A stretch of 64,000 nt of DNA from Bacteroides sp. UBA7333 (GCA_002471195.1 DKPN01000027.1:10841-74840), one strand, 5' to 3'; shown: positions 54,309 through 63,627, counted from the stretch's first letter. A program made the numbers and translations. The notes: a model not told the origin generated them from the sequence alone.

Positions 54309-54839
54309 ATGAATATGAGCAAAGAAAAACTAATTAAAAGCATTCGTCAAGTACCCGATTTCCCAATCCCCGGTATTTTGTTCTACGATGTAACCACCCT
54401 ATTTAAAGACGCAGAATGTTTGCGCATTCTATCGGATACAATGTACGATATGTACAAAGATAAAGGCATTACAAAAGTAGTCGGAATAGAGTCGAGAGGG
54501 TTTATCATGGGACCCGTTTTGGCTACTCGTCTTAATGCCGGATTTGTAACAATCAGAAAACCGGGAAAACTTCCTGCCGAAACGATTGAACAAAGCTACG
54601 ACAAAGAGTATGGCAAAGACACTGTTCAAATTCATAAAGATGCCATCAACGAGAATGATGTGATTTTACTTCACGACGACTTACTTGCTACAGGCGGCAC
54701 AATGAAGGCGGCTTGCGAACTTGTAAAAAAGATGAAGCCCAAAAAAGTATATGTCAACTTTATTATTGAACTAAAAGAGTTAAATGGCATGAGCCTATTT
54801 GGCGATGATGTAGAGGTAGAATCAATTCTTTCGGTATAA
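54309..54839 (+). CDS. apt: Adenine phosphoribosyltransferase
   Basis: 176 residues; a second in-frame ATG at 54315 (MSKEKLIKSIRQV) is equally possible. Purine salvage: adenine + PRPP to AMP. The PRPP-binding motif LLHDDLLATGGTMKAACELV and the substrate block VGIESRGFIMGPVLATRL with KPGKLPAETIEQSY are intact. Downstream of mnmG and the parS-like site, ending at a terminator. Confidence 0.97.
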   Translation: MNMSKEKLIKSIRQVPDFPIPGILFYDVTTLFKDAECLRILSDTMYDMYKDKGITKVVGIESRGFIMGPVLATRLNAGFVTIRKPGKLPAETIEQSYDKEYGKDTVQIHKDAINENDVILLHDDLLATGGTMKAACELVKKMKPKKVYVNFIIELKELNGMSLFGDDVEVESILSV

Positions 54840-54862
54840 GAAACTATATTGATAATATTTTT

Positions 54863-54871
54863 TATATTTGT
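54863..54871 (+). promoter_or_regulatory. -7 promoter box for uvrC (TATATTTGT), inside the apt terminator region
   Basis: Exact TAnnTTTGY match, two bases before the apt terminator stem and 36 bp before the uvrC ATG. Transcripts would start within the hairpin. Confidence 0.5.
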
Positions 54872-54872
54872 A

Positions 54873-54900
54873 GGGTGTAGTTAAATCTACACCCTTTTTT
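54873..54900 (+). terminator. Terminator after apt
   Basis: 8-bp stem GGGTGTAG / CTACACCC (54873-54880 and 54887-54894), 6-nt loop, then six T. Confidence 0.9.
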
Positions 54901-54907
54901 AATTGAT

Positions 54908-56722
54908 ATGGAAACGAGTAATAAAAAAGAGAAAGATGTTTATTTAAAAGGTATCGTATTAAACCTTCCAGATAAACCCGGCATTTATCAATACTTAAAT
55001 GACGAAGGAGTTATTATATACGTTGGAAAGGCTAAAAATCTAAAGAAACGTGTTTCTTCTTATTTCAACAAAGAGCATCAACCCGGAAAAACAAGAGTGC
55101 TGGTAAGCAAGATTGCCGACATCAAATATATCGTGGTAAACTCTGAAGAAGATGCCCTATTGCTCGAAAACAATTTAATCAAGAAATACAAACCACGCTA
55201 CAACGTTTTACTCAAAGACGATAAAACCTACCCTTCGATATGCGTGCAAAACGAATATTTTCCACGGGTGTTTAAAACCAGAAAGATTATTCGCAATGGA
55301 TCGACCTACTTTGGCCCTTACAGCCATCTTCCGTCGATGAATGCCGTGCTCGATTTAATTAAACACCTCTATCCTATCCGAACCTGCAATCTTAACCTTA
55401 GTCCCGAACACATTCGATCGGGCAAATACAACGTATGTTTAGATTATCACATTAAAAAATGTGCGGGTCCTTGCATCGGACTACAATCGCATGACGATTA
55501 TCTTAAAAACATTGTCCAAATAAAAGAGATATTAAAAGGCAACACGCAAGAGGTAAGCAAGGTTCTTTTAAAACAGATGAATGATCTTGCGAGTGAAATG
55601 CGCTTTGAAGAGGCACAAAAAATTAAAGAAAAGTACGAATTAATCGAGAATTATCGATCGAGATCGGAAGTAGTGAGTGCCGTATTGCACAACATAGATG
55701 TATTCTCTATTGAAGAAGACGAAGGATCGGCATTCATCAACTACCTGCATATAGTAAATGGTGCCATCAACCAAGCATTCACTTTTGAGTATAAGAAGAA
55801 ATTAAACGAGTCGAAAGAAGAACTACTGGCATTGGGTATTGTGGAAATGAGAGAACGATACAAGAGTAGCTCCAGAGAAATCATCGTACCATTCATGCTC
55901 GATATTGAGCTAAACAATGTACAATTTAGCGTTCCAGTCAGGGGAGATAAAAAGAAATTGTTAGATCTGTCGCAACTAAACGTGAAGCAATATAAAGCCG
56001 ATCGCTTAAAACAGGCAGAAAAGCTAAACCCTGAGCAAAGAAGTATCCGTTTGTTGAAGGAGATACAACAAGAACTGCATTTAGATAAACTTCCGATGCA
56101 GATTGAATGTTTCGACAACTCTAACATTCAAGGATCGGATGCCGTTGCTGCATGCGTGGTATTTAAAAAGGCTAAACCCTCTAAAAAAGACTATCGCAAA
56201 TACAACATTAAAACGGTAGAAGGAGCCGACGACTATGCGTCGATGAGAGAAATTGTAAAACGACGTTATTTAAGAGCCGTAGAAGAAGAATCTACTCTAC
56301 CCGACCTAATTATAGCTGATGGAGGAAAGGGGCAAATGAGCGCCATAAAACAAGCGCTAGATGAGATCAATATAGAGATACCGATAGCCGGACTGGCAAA
56401 AGATAAAAAACATCGTACTTCGGAACTTTTATATGGCTTTCCACAACAAACCATTGGACTAAAACAGGGTACACCCCTATTTAGGTTGCTGGCACAAATT
56501 CAAGACGAAGTACATCGTTTCGCCATCACCTTTCATCGCGATAAACGCAGTGCAAGACAAGTGGCCTCTGCCCTCGATAACATCAAAGGCATAGGTGTTA
56601 AAACAAAAACATCGCTTTTGCAGGAGTTTAAAAGTGTAAAACGAATTAAAGAAGCGTCAATAGGAGAACTGGCTGCTGTGGTAGGATTCTCGAAAGCACA
56701 ATTAATTAAAGAGCAATTGTGA
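54908..56722 (+). CDS. uvrC: Excinuclease ABC subunit C
   Basis: 604 residues. GIY-YIG nuclease domain (PDKPGIYQYLNDEGVIIYVGKA) for the 3' cut, YNVLLKDDKTYPSI, a UVR domain (NDLASEMRFEEAQKIKEKYE), the RNase H-like 5' nuclease domain (IECFDNSNIQGSDAVAACVV ... DDYASMREIVKRRYLRA ... LIIADGGKGQMSA) and a C-terminal helix-hairpin-helix (LDNIKGIGVKTKTSLLQEF). Nucleotide excision repair. Followed by dtd with its own promoter box. Confidence 0.98.
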   Translation: METSNKKEKDVYLKGIVLNLPDKPGIYQYLNDEGVIIYVGKAKNLKKRVSSYFNKEHQPGKTRVLVSKIADIKYIVVNSEEDALLLENNLIKKYKPRYNVLLKDDKTYPSICVQNEYFPRVFKTRKIIRNGSTYFGPYSHLPSMNAVLDLIKHLYPIRTCNLNLSPEHIRSGKYNVCLDYHIKKCAGPCIGLQSHDDYLKNIVQIKEILKGNTQEVSKVLLKQMNDLASEMRFEEAQKIKEKYELIENYRSRSEVVSAVLHNIDVFSIEEDEGSAFINYLHIVNGAINQAFTFEYKKKLNESKEELLALGIVEMRERYKSSSREIIVPFMLDIELNNVQFSVPVRGDKKKLLDLSQLNVKQYKADRLKQAEKLNPEQRSIRLLKEIQQELHLDKLPMQIECFDNSNIQGSDAVAACVVFKKAKPSKKDYRKYNIKTVEGADDYASMREIVKRRYLRAVEEESTLPDLIIADGGKGQMSAIKQALDEINIEIPIAGLAKDKKHRTSELLYGFPQQTIGLKQGTPLFRLLAQIQDEVHRFAITFHRDKRSARQVASALDNIKGIGVKTKTSLLQEFKSVKRIKEASIGELAAVVGFSKAQLIKEQL

Positions 56723-56770
56723 GTAATGTATAAAAAGAGGCGATAAACATCGAATATCCGCTCTATTTTG

Positions 56771-56779
56771 TAATTTTGT
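56771..56779 (+). promoter_or_regulatory. -7 promoter box for the dtd operon (TAATTTTGT)
   Basis: Exact TAnnTTTGY match 25 bp upstream of the ATG at 56805. Confidence 0.6.
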
Positions 56780-56804
56780 ATCTGTTTTGATAATAAATTA
56801 GATC

Positions 56805-57257
56805 ATGAGAGTTGTTATTCAACGCGTGAAACACGCTTCAGTGACGATAGACAATGTTTGTAAATCGGCCATTAAAAACGGGATGTTAATCTTGGTGGGT
56901 ATTGAAAATTCAGATGGCAAAGAAGATATAGATTGGCTCTGCAAGAAAATTGTAAATCTACGAATTTTCGATGATGAGAACGGCGTCATGAATCGCTCGG
57001 TGATAGATATTGACGGAGAAATACTCCTAGTTAGCCAATTTACATTGCATGCATCGACTAAAAAAGGCAACAGACCGGCCTACATTAAAGCGGCCAAACC
57101 CGATATTTCTATCCCCTTATACGAACAATTTTGCTCGGAGCTAAGTTCTAGTTTAGGGAAGAGTATAGGCACAGGGACTTTCGGCGCAGATATGCAAGTT
57201 GAATTACTCAACGATGGCCCGGTAACGATCTGTATGGATACTAAAAACAAAGAATAA
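56805..57257 (+). CDS. dtd: D-aminoacyl-tRNA deacylase
   Basis: 150 residues. Removes D-amino acids (and Gly from tRNA-Ala) from tRNA. The two active-site motifs are present: SQFTLHAST near residue 77 and GTFGADMQVELLNDGPVTI near residue 125, containing the DGPVT variant of the family's NGPVT. Start MRVVIQRVKHASVTID is typical. Its stop TAA shares one base with the ATG of the MazG-like gene (TAATG), so the two are coupled. Confidence 0.97.
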   Translation: MRVVIQRVKHASVTIDNVCKSAIKNGMLILVGIENSDGKEDIDWLCKKIVNLRIFDDENGVMNRSVIDIDGEILLVSQFTLHASTKKGNRPAYIKAAKPDISIPLYEQFCSELSSSLGKSIGTGTFGADMQVELLNDGPVTICMDTKNKE

Positions 57258-57610
57258 TGACTATAAAAGAGGCCCAAGAACAAGTTGATGGTTGGATAAA
57301 GGAGTATGGAGTACGATACTTTAGCGAATTGACCAATATGACTATACTTACCGAAGAGGTGGGCGAATTGGCAAGAGTAATGGCACGCAAGTATGGCGAT
57401 CAGTCATTCAAAGCAGGCGAAACAGATAATATGGCTGATGAAATGGCCGATATTTTGTGGGTGCTGATTTGCTTAGCCAATCAAACGGGTGTAGACCTTA
57501 CCGAAGCGTTGAAAAACAACATCGAGAAGAAAACAAAAAGAGATAACAAAAGACATATCAACAATATCAAATTAGATAAATATGATGGAAAAGGATTTGA
57601 ATCAAAGTAA
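57257..57610 (+). CDS. MazG-like nucleotide pyrophosphohydrolase
   Basis: 117 residues. The all-alpha NTP pyrophosphatase pattern: LTEEVGELARVMARKYG (EExxE metal ligands) and DEMADILWVLICLANQTGVDL (ExxxD). Cleaves a (d)NTP to (d)NMP + PPi, sanitising or regulating nucleotides. It overlaps dtd by 1 bp and deoC by 29 bp, so the three form one operon; deoC makes a nucleotide-salvage setting plausible. Confidence 0.92.
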   Translation: MTIKEAQEQVDGWIKEYGVRYFSELTNMTILTEEVGELARVMARKYGDQSFKAGETDNMADEMADILWVLICLANQTGVDLTEALKNNIEKKTKRDNKRHINNIKLDKYDGKGFESK

Positions 57611-58484
57611 GTATGAAGCTACATTAGCTAAATACAAAACCAACCTTAATGATGCAGATATCCAAGCTAAGGTTGCCGATTTAATTGCGAACAAAGTGCC
57701 TGCAAATGACACGAAAGAGGTAAAAGAATTACTTTTTAGCTGTATCGATTTGACTACACTAAACAGTACTGACAGCGTAAGTAGCGTTATGAAATTCACT
57801 GAAAAAGTGAATGAATTTGATGATAAATATCCTCATATTAAAAATGTAGCGGCTATCTGCGTATATCCTAATTTTGCTGAGATTGTAAAAGATACATTGC
57901 AAGTAGAAAACGTAAATATTGCTTGTGTAGCTGCAGGTTTTCCATCTTCACAAACGTATATCGAAGTGAAAATTGCCGAAACAGCATTGACAGTAATGAA
58001 TGGCGCCAACGAAATTGATATCGTTATTTCAATCGGTCAGTTCTTAGACGGCGATTATCAAACCATGTGCGAGGAAATTCAAGAAATAAAAGCTGCGTGT
58101 GGCGAAGCTCATCTAAAAGTAATTCTTGAAACAGGCGCATTGAAAACAGCATCTAACATTAAGAAAGCTTCTATCCTATCTATGTATGCAGGTGCCGATT
58201 TCATCAAAACATCGACTGGTAAAATGCAACCTGCTGCTACACCCGAAGCGGCATATGTGATGTGTGAAGCCATCAAAGAATACTTCGATAAAACAGGTAT
58301 CAAAATAGGTTTCAAACCAGCCGGAGGCATGAATACAGTACAAGACGCATTGGTATATTACACCATTGTAAAAGAGGTATTGGGCGAAGAATGGTTGAAT
58401 GCTGAATACTTCAGATTGGGAACAAGCCGCTTAGCCAACTATTTATTATCAGATATCGTAGGCGAAGAGGTAAACTTCTTTTAA
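57582..58484 (+). CDS. deoC: Deoxyribose-phosphate aldolase
   Basis: 300 residues; start either at 57582 or the adjacent ATG at 57585 (both in frame). Cleaves deoxyribose 5-phosphate to acetaldehyde and glyceraldehyde 3-phosphate. Schiff-base Lys in FIKTSTGK and the conserved LKVILETGAL, together with ANEIDIVISIGQFLDGDY, are visible; the C-terminal GFKPAGGMNTVQDAL is typical. Slightly longer N-terminus than E. coli DeoC. Third gene of the dtd operon, ending at a terminator shared with the convergent polyprenyl synthase gene. Confidence 0.96.
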   Translation: MMEKDLNQSKYEATLAKYKTNLNDADIQAKVADLIANKVPANDTKEVKELLFSCIDLTTLNSTDSVSSVMKFTEKVNEFDDKYPHIKNVAAICVYPNFAEIVKDTLQVENVNIACVAAGFPSSQTYIEVKIAETALTVMNGANEIDIVISIGQFLDGDYQTMCEEIQEIKAACGEAHLKVILETGALKTASNIKKASILSMYAGADFIKTSTGKMQPAATPEAAYVMCEAIKEYFDKTGIKIGFKPAGGMNTVQDALVYYTIVKEVLGEEWLNAEYFRLGTSRLANYLLSDIVGEEVNFF

Positions 58485-58512
58485 TTGAGTAAAAAGAATA
58501 GATTATATAGAA

Positions 58513-58542
58513 AAAGGTATCAATTTTTTGATTGATACCTTT
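58513..58542. terminator. Bidirectional terminator between deoC and the polyprenyl synthase gene
   Basis: 12-bp stem AAAGGTATCAAT / ATTGATACCTTT (58513-58524 and 58531-58542), 6-nt T-rich loop. It overlaps the last bases of the convergent gene. Confidence 0.85.
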
Positions 58543-59515
58543 ATTTATTTCTATCGATTACAAAGTCAATATACAACTCGATTGATTTTCGGTAAGGAGA
58601 TTCGGGAAACTCGGAAAGTATTTCTAAGGCTTTATCTCTATACTCATCCATCACCGATTGAGCATACTCTATCCCACCCTCTTGTTTAGCATATTCAATC
58701 AATGTATGAATATCTTCATTGGTAGCATTACCTAATTTCACACTGCTGGCTAGGGCCACATATTGAGGATCTTTTTGGGTATTCAAAACATATAAGATAG
58801 GCAGTGTAAGCTTACCTTCTAACATATCAATACCGGTAGGCTTACCTATTTCTTTACTGTCGAAATAGTCGAAGATATCATCTTTAATCTGGAAACAAAT
58901 ACCAATATATTCACCCAAAAGATGAGCTTTGGTTACCTGATCGGCTGAAGCATGAGTAGAAAGAGCCGCCGCACGTGTACAAGATGAAAACAAAGCCGCC
59001 GTCTTTTTCCGAATCACATCAAAGTAGGCGATTTCAGAAAATTCGGGATTCGAGATGTTGGTAAGCTGTAGTATTTCTCCATCCGATAGGTCTTGTCCCA
59101 AGTGTGAGATAACCTCAATTATTTCGAAATTTGAAGAGCGACCCGCATGTACAAGACTGGTAGCCAATAGAAAATCGCCAACCAAAACCGAAACTTTATT
59201 ATTGAAAATGGCGTTTAAAGATAACTGTCCGCGACGTTCGGTGCTCTCATCAACTACATCATCATGAATAAGACTTGCAGTGTGAAGAAGCTCCAATGAG
59301 GCAGCAGCATGTAGTGCAGATGGCGTAATGTCACCAAAAAGACGAGTGGTTAATAGCAATAAGATAGGACGCATCATTTTACCATTTCTTTGCTGTATGT
59401 GCTCCAAAGCACTCGACAACAAATTATTGGAACTCACCATAGATGAACGAAATAGATTCTTAAAATCATCTAACTCGGAGGTAATTGGTAATTGAATCTG
59501 CGATAAACTATCCAT
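58541..59515 (-). CDS. Long-chain polyprenyl diphosphate synthase
   Basis: 324 residues. Class I trans-prenyltransferase with first Asp-rich motif LIHDDVVDESTERRG and second CFQIKDDIFDYFD; GKLTLPILYVLN follows. It condenses IPP onto an allylic primer to give the C40-C50-range side chain of menaquinone; chain length is not certain from sequence alone. Monocistronic, divergent from polA. Confidence 0.94.
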   Translation of the reverse strand: MDSLSQIQLPITSELDDFKNLFRSSMVSSNNLLSSALEHIQQRNGKMMRPILLLLTTRLFGDITPSALHAAASLELLHTASLIHDDVVDESTERRGQLSLNAIFNNKVSVLVGDFLLATSLVHAGRSSNFEIIEVISHLGQDLSDGEILQLTNISNPEFSEIAYFDVIRKKTAALFSSCTRAAALSTHASADQVTKAHLLGEYIGICFQIKDDIFDYFDSKEIGKPTGIDMLEGKLTLPILYVLNTQKDPQYVALASSVKLGNATNEDIHTLIEYAKQEGGIEYAQSVMDEYRDKALEILSEFPESPYRKSIELYIDFVIDRNK

Positions 59516-59537
59516 ACAATATATTATACTATTTGGT

Positions 59538-59546
59538 ACAAAAGTA
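59538..59546 (-). promoter_or_regulatory. -7 promoter box for the polyprenyl synthase gene (TACTTTTGT)
   Basis: Minus-strand TAnnTTTGY match 23 bp upstream of the ATG at 59515. Confidence 0.6.
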
Positions 59547-59616
59547 ATAATAAAACAATTAATACGGTATTTTTTCCTAATTTTACCTTGAAAAAAGAGA
59601 ATATAAAGTAGCGATC

Positions 59617-62445
59617 ATGAATAATAATAATAAACTTTTCCTCTTAGATGCGTATGCGCTTATCTATCGCGCTTATTACGCGTTTATTAAGAACCCGAGA
59701 ATCAACTCTAAAGGTATCAATACCTCTGCAATATTAGGCTTTGTCAATACATTGGAGGATGTTTTGAAAAAAGAGAACCCTACACATATTGGTGTGGCCT
59801 TCGACCCCTCGGGTCCTACCTTTCGTCATGAAGCATTCGAAGCGTACAAAGCACAACGCGAAGCCACTCCCGAAGGGATTCGTCAAGCTGTACCTTTCAT
59901 AAAAGAAATTATCAAAGCCTATCACATTCCTATTTTAGAGATTAACGGATACGAGGCCGATGATGTAATTGGTACTTTAGCAACCGAAGCCGGCAAACAG
60001 GGGATCACAACCTACATGATGACACCCGATAAAGATTACGGACAACTTGTATCGGACAACGTCTTCATGTATCGCCCTAAATATGGCGATAAAGAGTTCG
60101 AAGTAATGGGCCCTGATCAAATTATAGAAAAATTTGATATCAAAGATCCGAAACAAGTGATTGACATGCTTGGATTAATGGGAGACTCATCGGACAATAT
60201 TCCGGGATGTCCGGGTGTGGGAGAGAAAACGGCACAAAAACTAATTGCCGAATACGGAAGTATTGAAAATCTTCTCGAACATGTAGACGAATTAAAGGGA
60301 GCACTCAAATCGAAAATCGAAAATAATAAAGAGCAAATTATATTTTCTAAATTTTTGGCAACCATCAAGACGGATGTTCCCATAAAGTTGGATATGAAAT
60401 CGCTGGTTCGTGAAGAACCGGATGAAAAAGAGTTAAGACGGATTTTTGAGGATCTAGAATTCAGAGCTCTCATTGATCGTTTGTTTAAAAAAGAAAACAA
60501 AGCATCCATAAAAGAGATGACTCCTACTCCATCTCCCGAAATGGGACCTCTCTTTGCTCAAGCGTCTCCAATTCAAGGCGATTTGTTTGCAGAAATTACG
60601 ACCGATCATGAAGATGATCAAAAAAAATCGATTGTAGAAGGGTTAAACAACGCCACAGTAAGATATCAAATACTTAAGAATAAGGAGGATAGAGCGTTTT
60701 TTATTGAAAAATTAATGTCTGCAAAATCTTTCGCTCTAGATACAGAAACTACAGGAATGGATCCGATGGAGGCAGAATTGGTAGGAATGAGCTTCAGTGT
60801 AATCGAAAATGAAGCAGTTTACATTCCTATTCCCGAAGATCGTGAAGAGGCATTAAATATTGTTTCAGAATTTAAAGAGGCATTGGCAAATCCTCTTTCG
60901 CTTAAAATTGGGCAAAATATCAAATATGATATGATAATGTTGTTGAATTATGGTGCTGCAGTAAAAGGACCTCTTTTTGATACCATGATTGCACATTATA
61001 TATTACAACCTGAACTTCCTCATAATATGGATTATTTGGCTGAGGTATATCTTAACTATCGTACTATCCATATTGATGAGTTGATAGGGCCCAAAGGAAA
61101 AAATCAAAAAAGCATGCGTGACCTAACACCCGATGATGTTTATGTTTATGCTTGCGAAGATGCTGATGTTACTTTGAAGCTAAAACACAAATTAGAGAAA
61201 GCACTAAAAGATCAAGATGCCGAACAGTTATTTTACGAAATAGAAATGCCTTTAGTTCCGGTACTAGTAAATATGGAGCGCAATGGTGTATTGCTCGACA
61301 CACAAGCGTTGAAACTTTCGTCGAAACATTTTAGTGAAAAAATGAGAGAGATTGAAAAAGAGATTCATATTTTAGCAGAAGAGGAGTTTAATGTGTCCTC
61401 CCCTAAAAAGGTAGGTGAAATACTTTTTGATAAGTTGAAGATCGTTGAAAAACCTAAGAAAACTAAAACAGGGCAATATGTTACATCCGAAGAAGAGCTG
61501 ACAGGCATTAAAACTAAACATGTAATTGTTGAGAAAATATTAGAATATAGAGGTTTAAAGAAACTGCTATCGACCTATATTGACGCATTACCTAAGTTGA
61601 TTAATCCGAAAACAGGAAGAATTCACACCTCTTTCAATCAAACGGTAACAGCCACCGGACGCCTTAGTTCAAGCAATCCAAACTTACAAAATATACCGAT
61701 CAGAGATGATAATGGTAAGGAAATTCGAAAAGCATTCATCGCAGACGAGGGATGTGAGTTTTTCTCGGCCGACTATTCGCAAATTGAACTTCGTATCATG
61801 GCCCATTTAAGTGAAGATAAAAATATGATTGATGCTTTCTTGAGTGGTTACGACATTCATGCTGCAACTGCAGCAAAAATATACAAGGTTGACATATCTG
61901 AAGTTACCGAAGATATGCGCCGTAAAGCCAAAACGGCCAACTTTGGTATCATATATGGTATATCTGTTTTTGGACTGGCCGAACGTTTAAATATTGAAAG
62001 AAAAGAGGCTAAAGAACTAATTGAAGGATATTTTGCGACCTATCCTGATATTAAAAAATATATGGATCATTGTATCAATGAAGCGCGCGATGCAGGATAT
62101 GTTGAAACAGTATTTAAACGCAAACGATATTTAATGGATATCAATTCGAAAAACTCCATTGTTAGAGGTTATGCCGAGCGAAATGCTATTAACGCCCCGA
62201 TTCAAGGCAGTGCTGCTGATATCATAAAAGTAGCCATGATTGGAATTTTAAAACGTTTCGAAAGCGAAGGTTTGAAAGCAAAAATGATATTACAAGTACA
62301 TGATGAGTTGAACTTTAGTGTTCCTAAATCTGAAAAAGATCGCGTTGAGTATGTGGTAATTGACGAAATGGAAAAAGCATATAAAATGCATGTTCCACTA
62401 AAAGCAGACTATGGATGGGGAAAGAATTGGCTCGAAGCACATTGA
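59617..62445 (+). CDS. polA: DNA polymerase I with 5'-3' exonuclease and intact proofreading domain
   Basis: 942 residues. 5'-3' exonuclease domain at about 1-290 (LFLLDAYALIYRAYYAF, GYEADDVIGTLA, DNIPGCPGVGEKTAQKL). A linker at about 295-345 is rich in P, E and D. The 3'-5' exonuclease keeps its ligands: ALDTETTGMD, GQNIKYDMIML and YACEDADVTLK. The polymerase domain has SADYSQIELRIMAHLS (motif A), RRKAKTANFGIIYG (motif B/O-helix) and QVHDELNF (motif C). It starts M-N-N-N-N-K. Single gene, followed by a terminator. Confidence 0.98.
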   Translation: MNNNNKLFLLDAYALIYRAYYAFIKNPRINSKGINTSAILGFVNTLEDVLKKENPTHIGVAFDPSGPTFRHEAFEAYKAQREATPEGIRQAVPFIKEIIKAYHIPILEINGYEADDVIGTLATEAGKQGITTYMMTPDKDYGQLVSDNVFMYRPKYGDKEFEVMGPDQIIEKFDIKDPKQVIDMLGLMGDSSDNIPGCPGVGEKTAQKLIAEYGSIENLLEHVDELKGALKSKIENNKEQIIFSKFLATIKTDVPIKLDMKSLVREEPDEKELRRIFEDLEFRALIDRLFKKENKASIKEMTPTPSPEMGPLFAQASPIQGDLFAEITTDHEDDQKKSIVEGLNNATVRYQILKNKEDRAFFIEKLMSAKSFALDTETTGMDPMEAELVGMSFSVIENEAVYIPIPEDREEALNIVSEFKEALANPLSLKIGQNIKYDMIMLLNYGAAVKGPLFDTMIAHYILQPELPHNMDYLAEVYLNYRTIHIDELIGPKGKNQKSMRDLTPDDVYVYACEDADVTLKLKHKLEKALKDQDAEQLFYEIEMPLVPVLVNMERNGVLLDTQALKLSSKHFSEKMREIEKEIHILAEEEFNVSSPKKVGEILFDKLKIVEKPKKTKTGQYVTSEEELTGIKTKHVIVEKILEYRGLKKLLSTYIDALPKLINPKTGRIHTSFNQTVTATGRLSSSNPNLQNIPIRDDNGKEIRKAFIADEGCEFFSADYSQIELRIMAHLSEDKNMIDAFLSGYDIHAATAAKIYKVDISEVTEDMRRKAKTANFGIIYGISVFGLAERLNIERKEAKELIEGYFATYPDIKKYMDHCINEARDAGYVETVFKRKRYLMDINSKNSIVRGYAERNAINAPIQGSAADIIKVAMIGILKRFESEGLKAKMILQVHDELNFSVPKSEKDRVEYVVIDEMEKAYKMHVPLKADYGWGKNWLEAH

Positions 62446-62477
62446 TAAAATAGACCATTTTAGATCAATATAGTTAC

Positions 62478-62520
62478 AAGTCGTAAGCAGTGTGATGAAA
62501 TTGCACATTGTTTACGACTT
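62478..62520 (+). terminator. Terminator after polA
   Basis: 17-bp stem with two G-U or mismatched pairs (62478-62494 and 62504-62520), 9-nt loop, followed by TTATTTTA. Confidence 0.8.
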
Positions 62521-62910
62521 TTATTTTACATTTGATTGTATAAAATAAATAAGATAAAACGGCTATGAATTGTGTTGATACGGTTATATGATACTGACGC
62601 AAAGGCATTGTAGCAACCCATGATAGTCTTTGTCAATAAATTATTTTTAAATCGATAAAAGTCTGTAACTTACAGTTTAACACACAACTTTGAGTATAAA
62701 AATATCACAACAACAAAGTTTAACAATTCATACAATTTTGTATTAAAATACATTACTCTATATGCTAAATGTTGGAAAGTACAACGTTTTAATAATCAGT
62801 TAGTGTCATTTTGAAAGTTTATATTACTTTTTGAAAGTGATAATAGTTAACAAATATGACATATAGACACCGTTTTATCTTTTTAAGTATTGCATTTTCA
62901 GATTTATATC

Positions 62911-62919
62911 TATATTTGC
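62911..62919 (+). promoter_or_regulatory. -7 promoter box for the DUF3836 gene (TATATTTGC) with ATTG at -33
   Basis: Exact TAnnTTTGY box; ATTG 18 bp before it (62889-62892) is close to the -33 TTTG. It leaves a 5' leader of about 50 nt before the ATG at 62977. Confidence 0.65.
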
Positions 62920-62976
62920 CACGTATTTACAAAATACAGATTACAATTTGAAAGTTATAATCTAAAAATATAAATC

Positions 62977-63372
62977 ATGAAAACTAAAACCTTATTCAAA
63001 GTATTTACCTTATTTGTTATTCTTTTTGTGAACGTAGTAGCATTATCTGCACGTGGCAATGATGGCAATTTGATTTACAACACCAATGAAAAAGACGGTG
63101 TGATGTTAGACCAAACTGTTTATAAAATGGATGGAAACTCTCTATCTAACTATATGAAACATAATTATAAGTATGACGATAATAAAAGAATGATTGAAAG
63201 CCAAACATTAAAATGGAATAGTGCTAAAAATACATGGGAAAACAATTTATTGATTACATATACATACACTGGAAAAACTGTTACAACTAACTATTACCAA
63301 TGGAATAATAAAAAGAAAGAGTATATACTTGCTCCTGAAATGACCGTTACATTGGATAGTAGAGATATATAA
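62977..63372 (+). CDS. DUF3836-like small secreted protein
   Basis: 131 residues; signal peptide KVFTLFVILFVNVVALSA. The short repeats NYKYDDNKRMIESQTLKWNS and NNLLITYTYTGKTVTTNYYQ followed by WNNKKKEYIL match the DUF3836 pattern (YD repeats with W-N), a Bacteroidales-only family of unknown function. The end is short after the last strand. Alone between polA and the serine acetyltransferase gene. Confidence 0.75.
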   Translation: MKTKTLFKVFTLFVILFVNVVALSARGNDGNLIYNTNEKDGVMLDQTVYKMDGNSLSNYMKHNYKYDDNKRMIESQTLKWNSAKNTWENNLLITYTYTGKTVTTNYYQWNNKKKEYILAPEMTVTLDSRDI

Positions 63373-63411
63373 TTTTCTCAGTAATTGTTTCTTTTACATA
63401 TATAATTTTTT

Positions 63412-63443
63412 AAAAGCCGATATAGTGATATATTGGCTTTTTT
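63412..63443 (+). terminator. Terminator after the DUF3836 gene
   Basis: 13-bp stem AAAAGCCGATATA / TATATTGGCTTTT (63412-63424 and 63429-63441, one G-T wobble), 4-nt loop, T-run. Its tail runs into the parS-like palindrome. Confidence 0.85.
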
Positions 63444-63458
63444 GTTTCACGTGACACC
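63443..63458. other. Degenerate parS-like site
   Basis: TGTTTCACGTGACACC matches 14 of 16 positions of the parS consensus, with the left half perfect and the right half changed at two positions. 9.2 kb from the better site at 54266. ParB binding may be weak. Confidence 0.35.
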
Positions 63459-63586
63459 ATATTTTATAACTTCTACTATCTACCTTAATATATTGATTGG
63501 AGAGAGATTATATTAATGCAAAACGAAATAAACACTAAAAAGCGGAAAGGTTCTATCATTTAAACGATTATAAGCACTTTATTTTG

Positions 63587-63595
63587 TATATTTGC
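63587..63595 (+). promoter_or_regulatory. -7 promoter box for the serine acetyltransferase gene (TATATTTGC)
   Basis: Exact TAnnTTTGY match 32 bp upstream of the ATG at 63628. Confidence 0.6.
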
Positions 63596-63627
63596 AGCTA
63601 ATTACTGACAAGTTATAAAGGAATCTA

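Larger units (their letters stand above)
62446..62976. other. Intergenic region upstream of the DUF3836 gene
   Basis: 531 bp. Apart from the polA terminator and a promoter box at 62911, the DNA is AT-rich and unstructured to my eye, unusually long for this compact region. I saw no ORF or known RNA motif. Confidence 0.5.
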
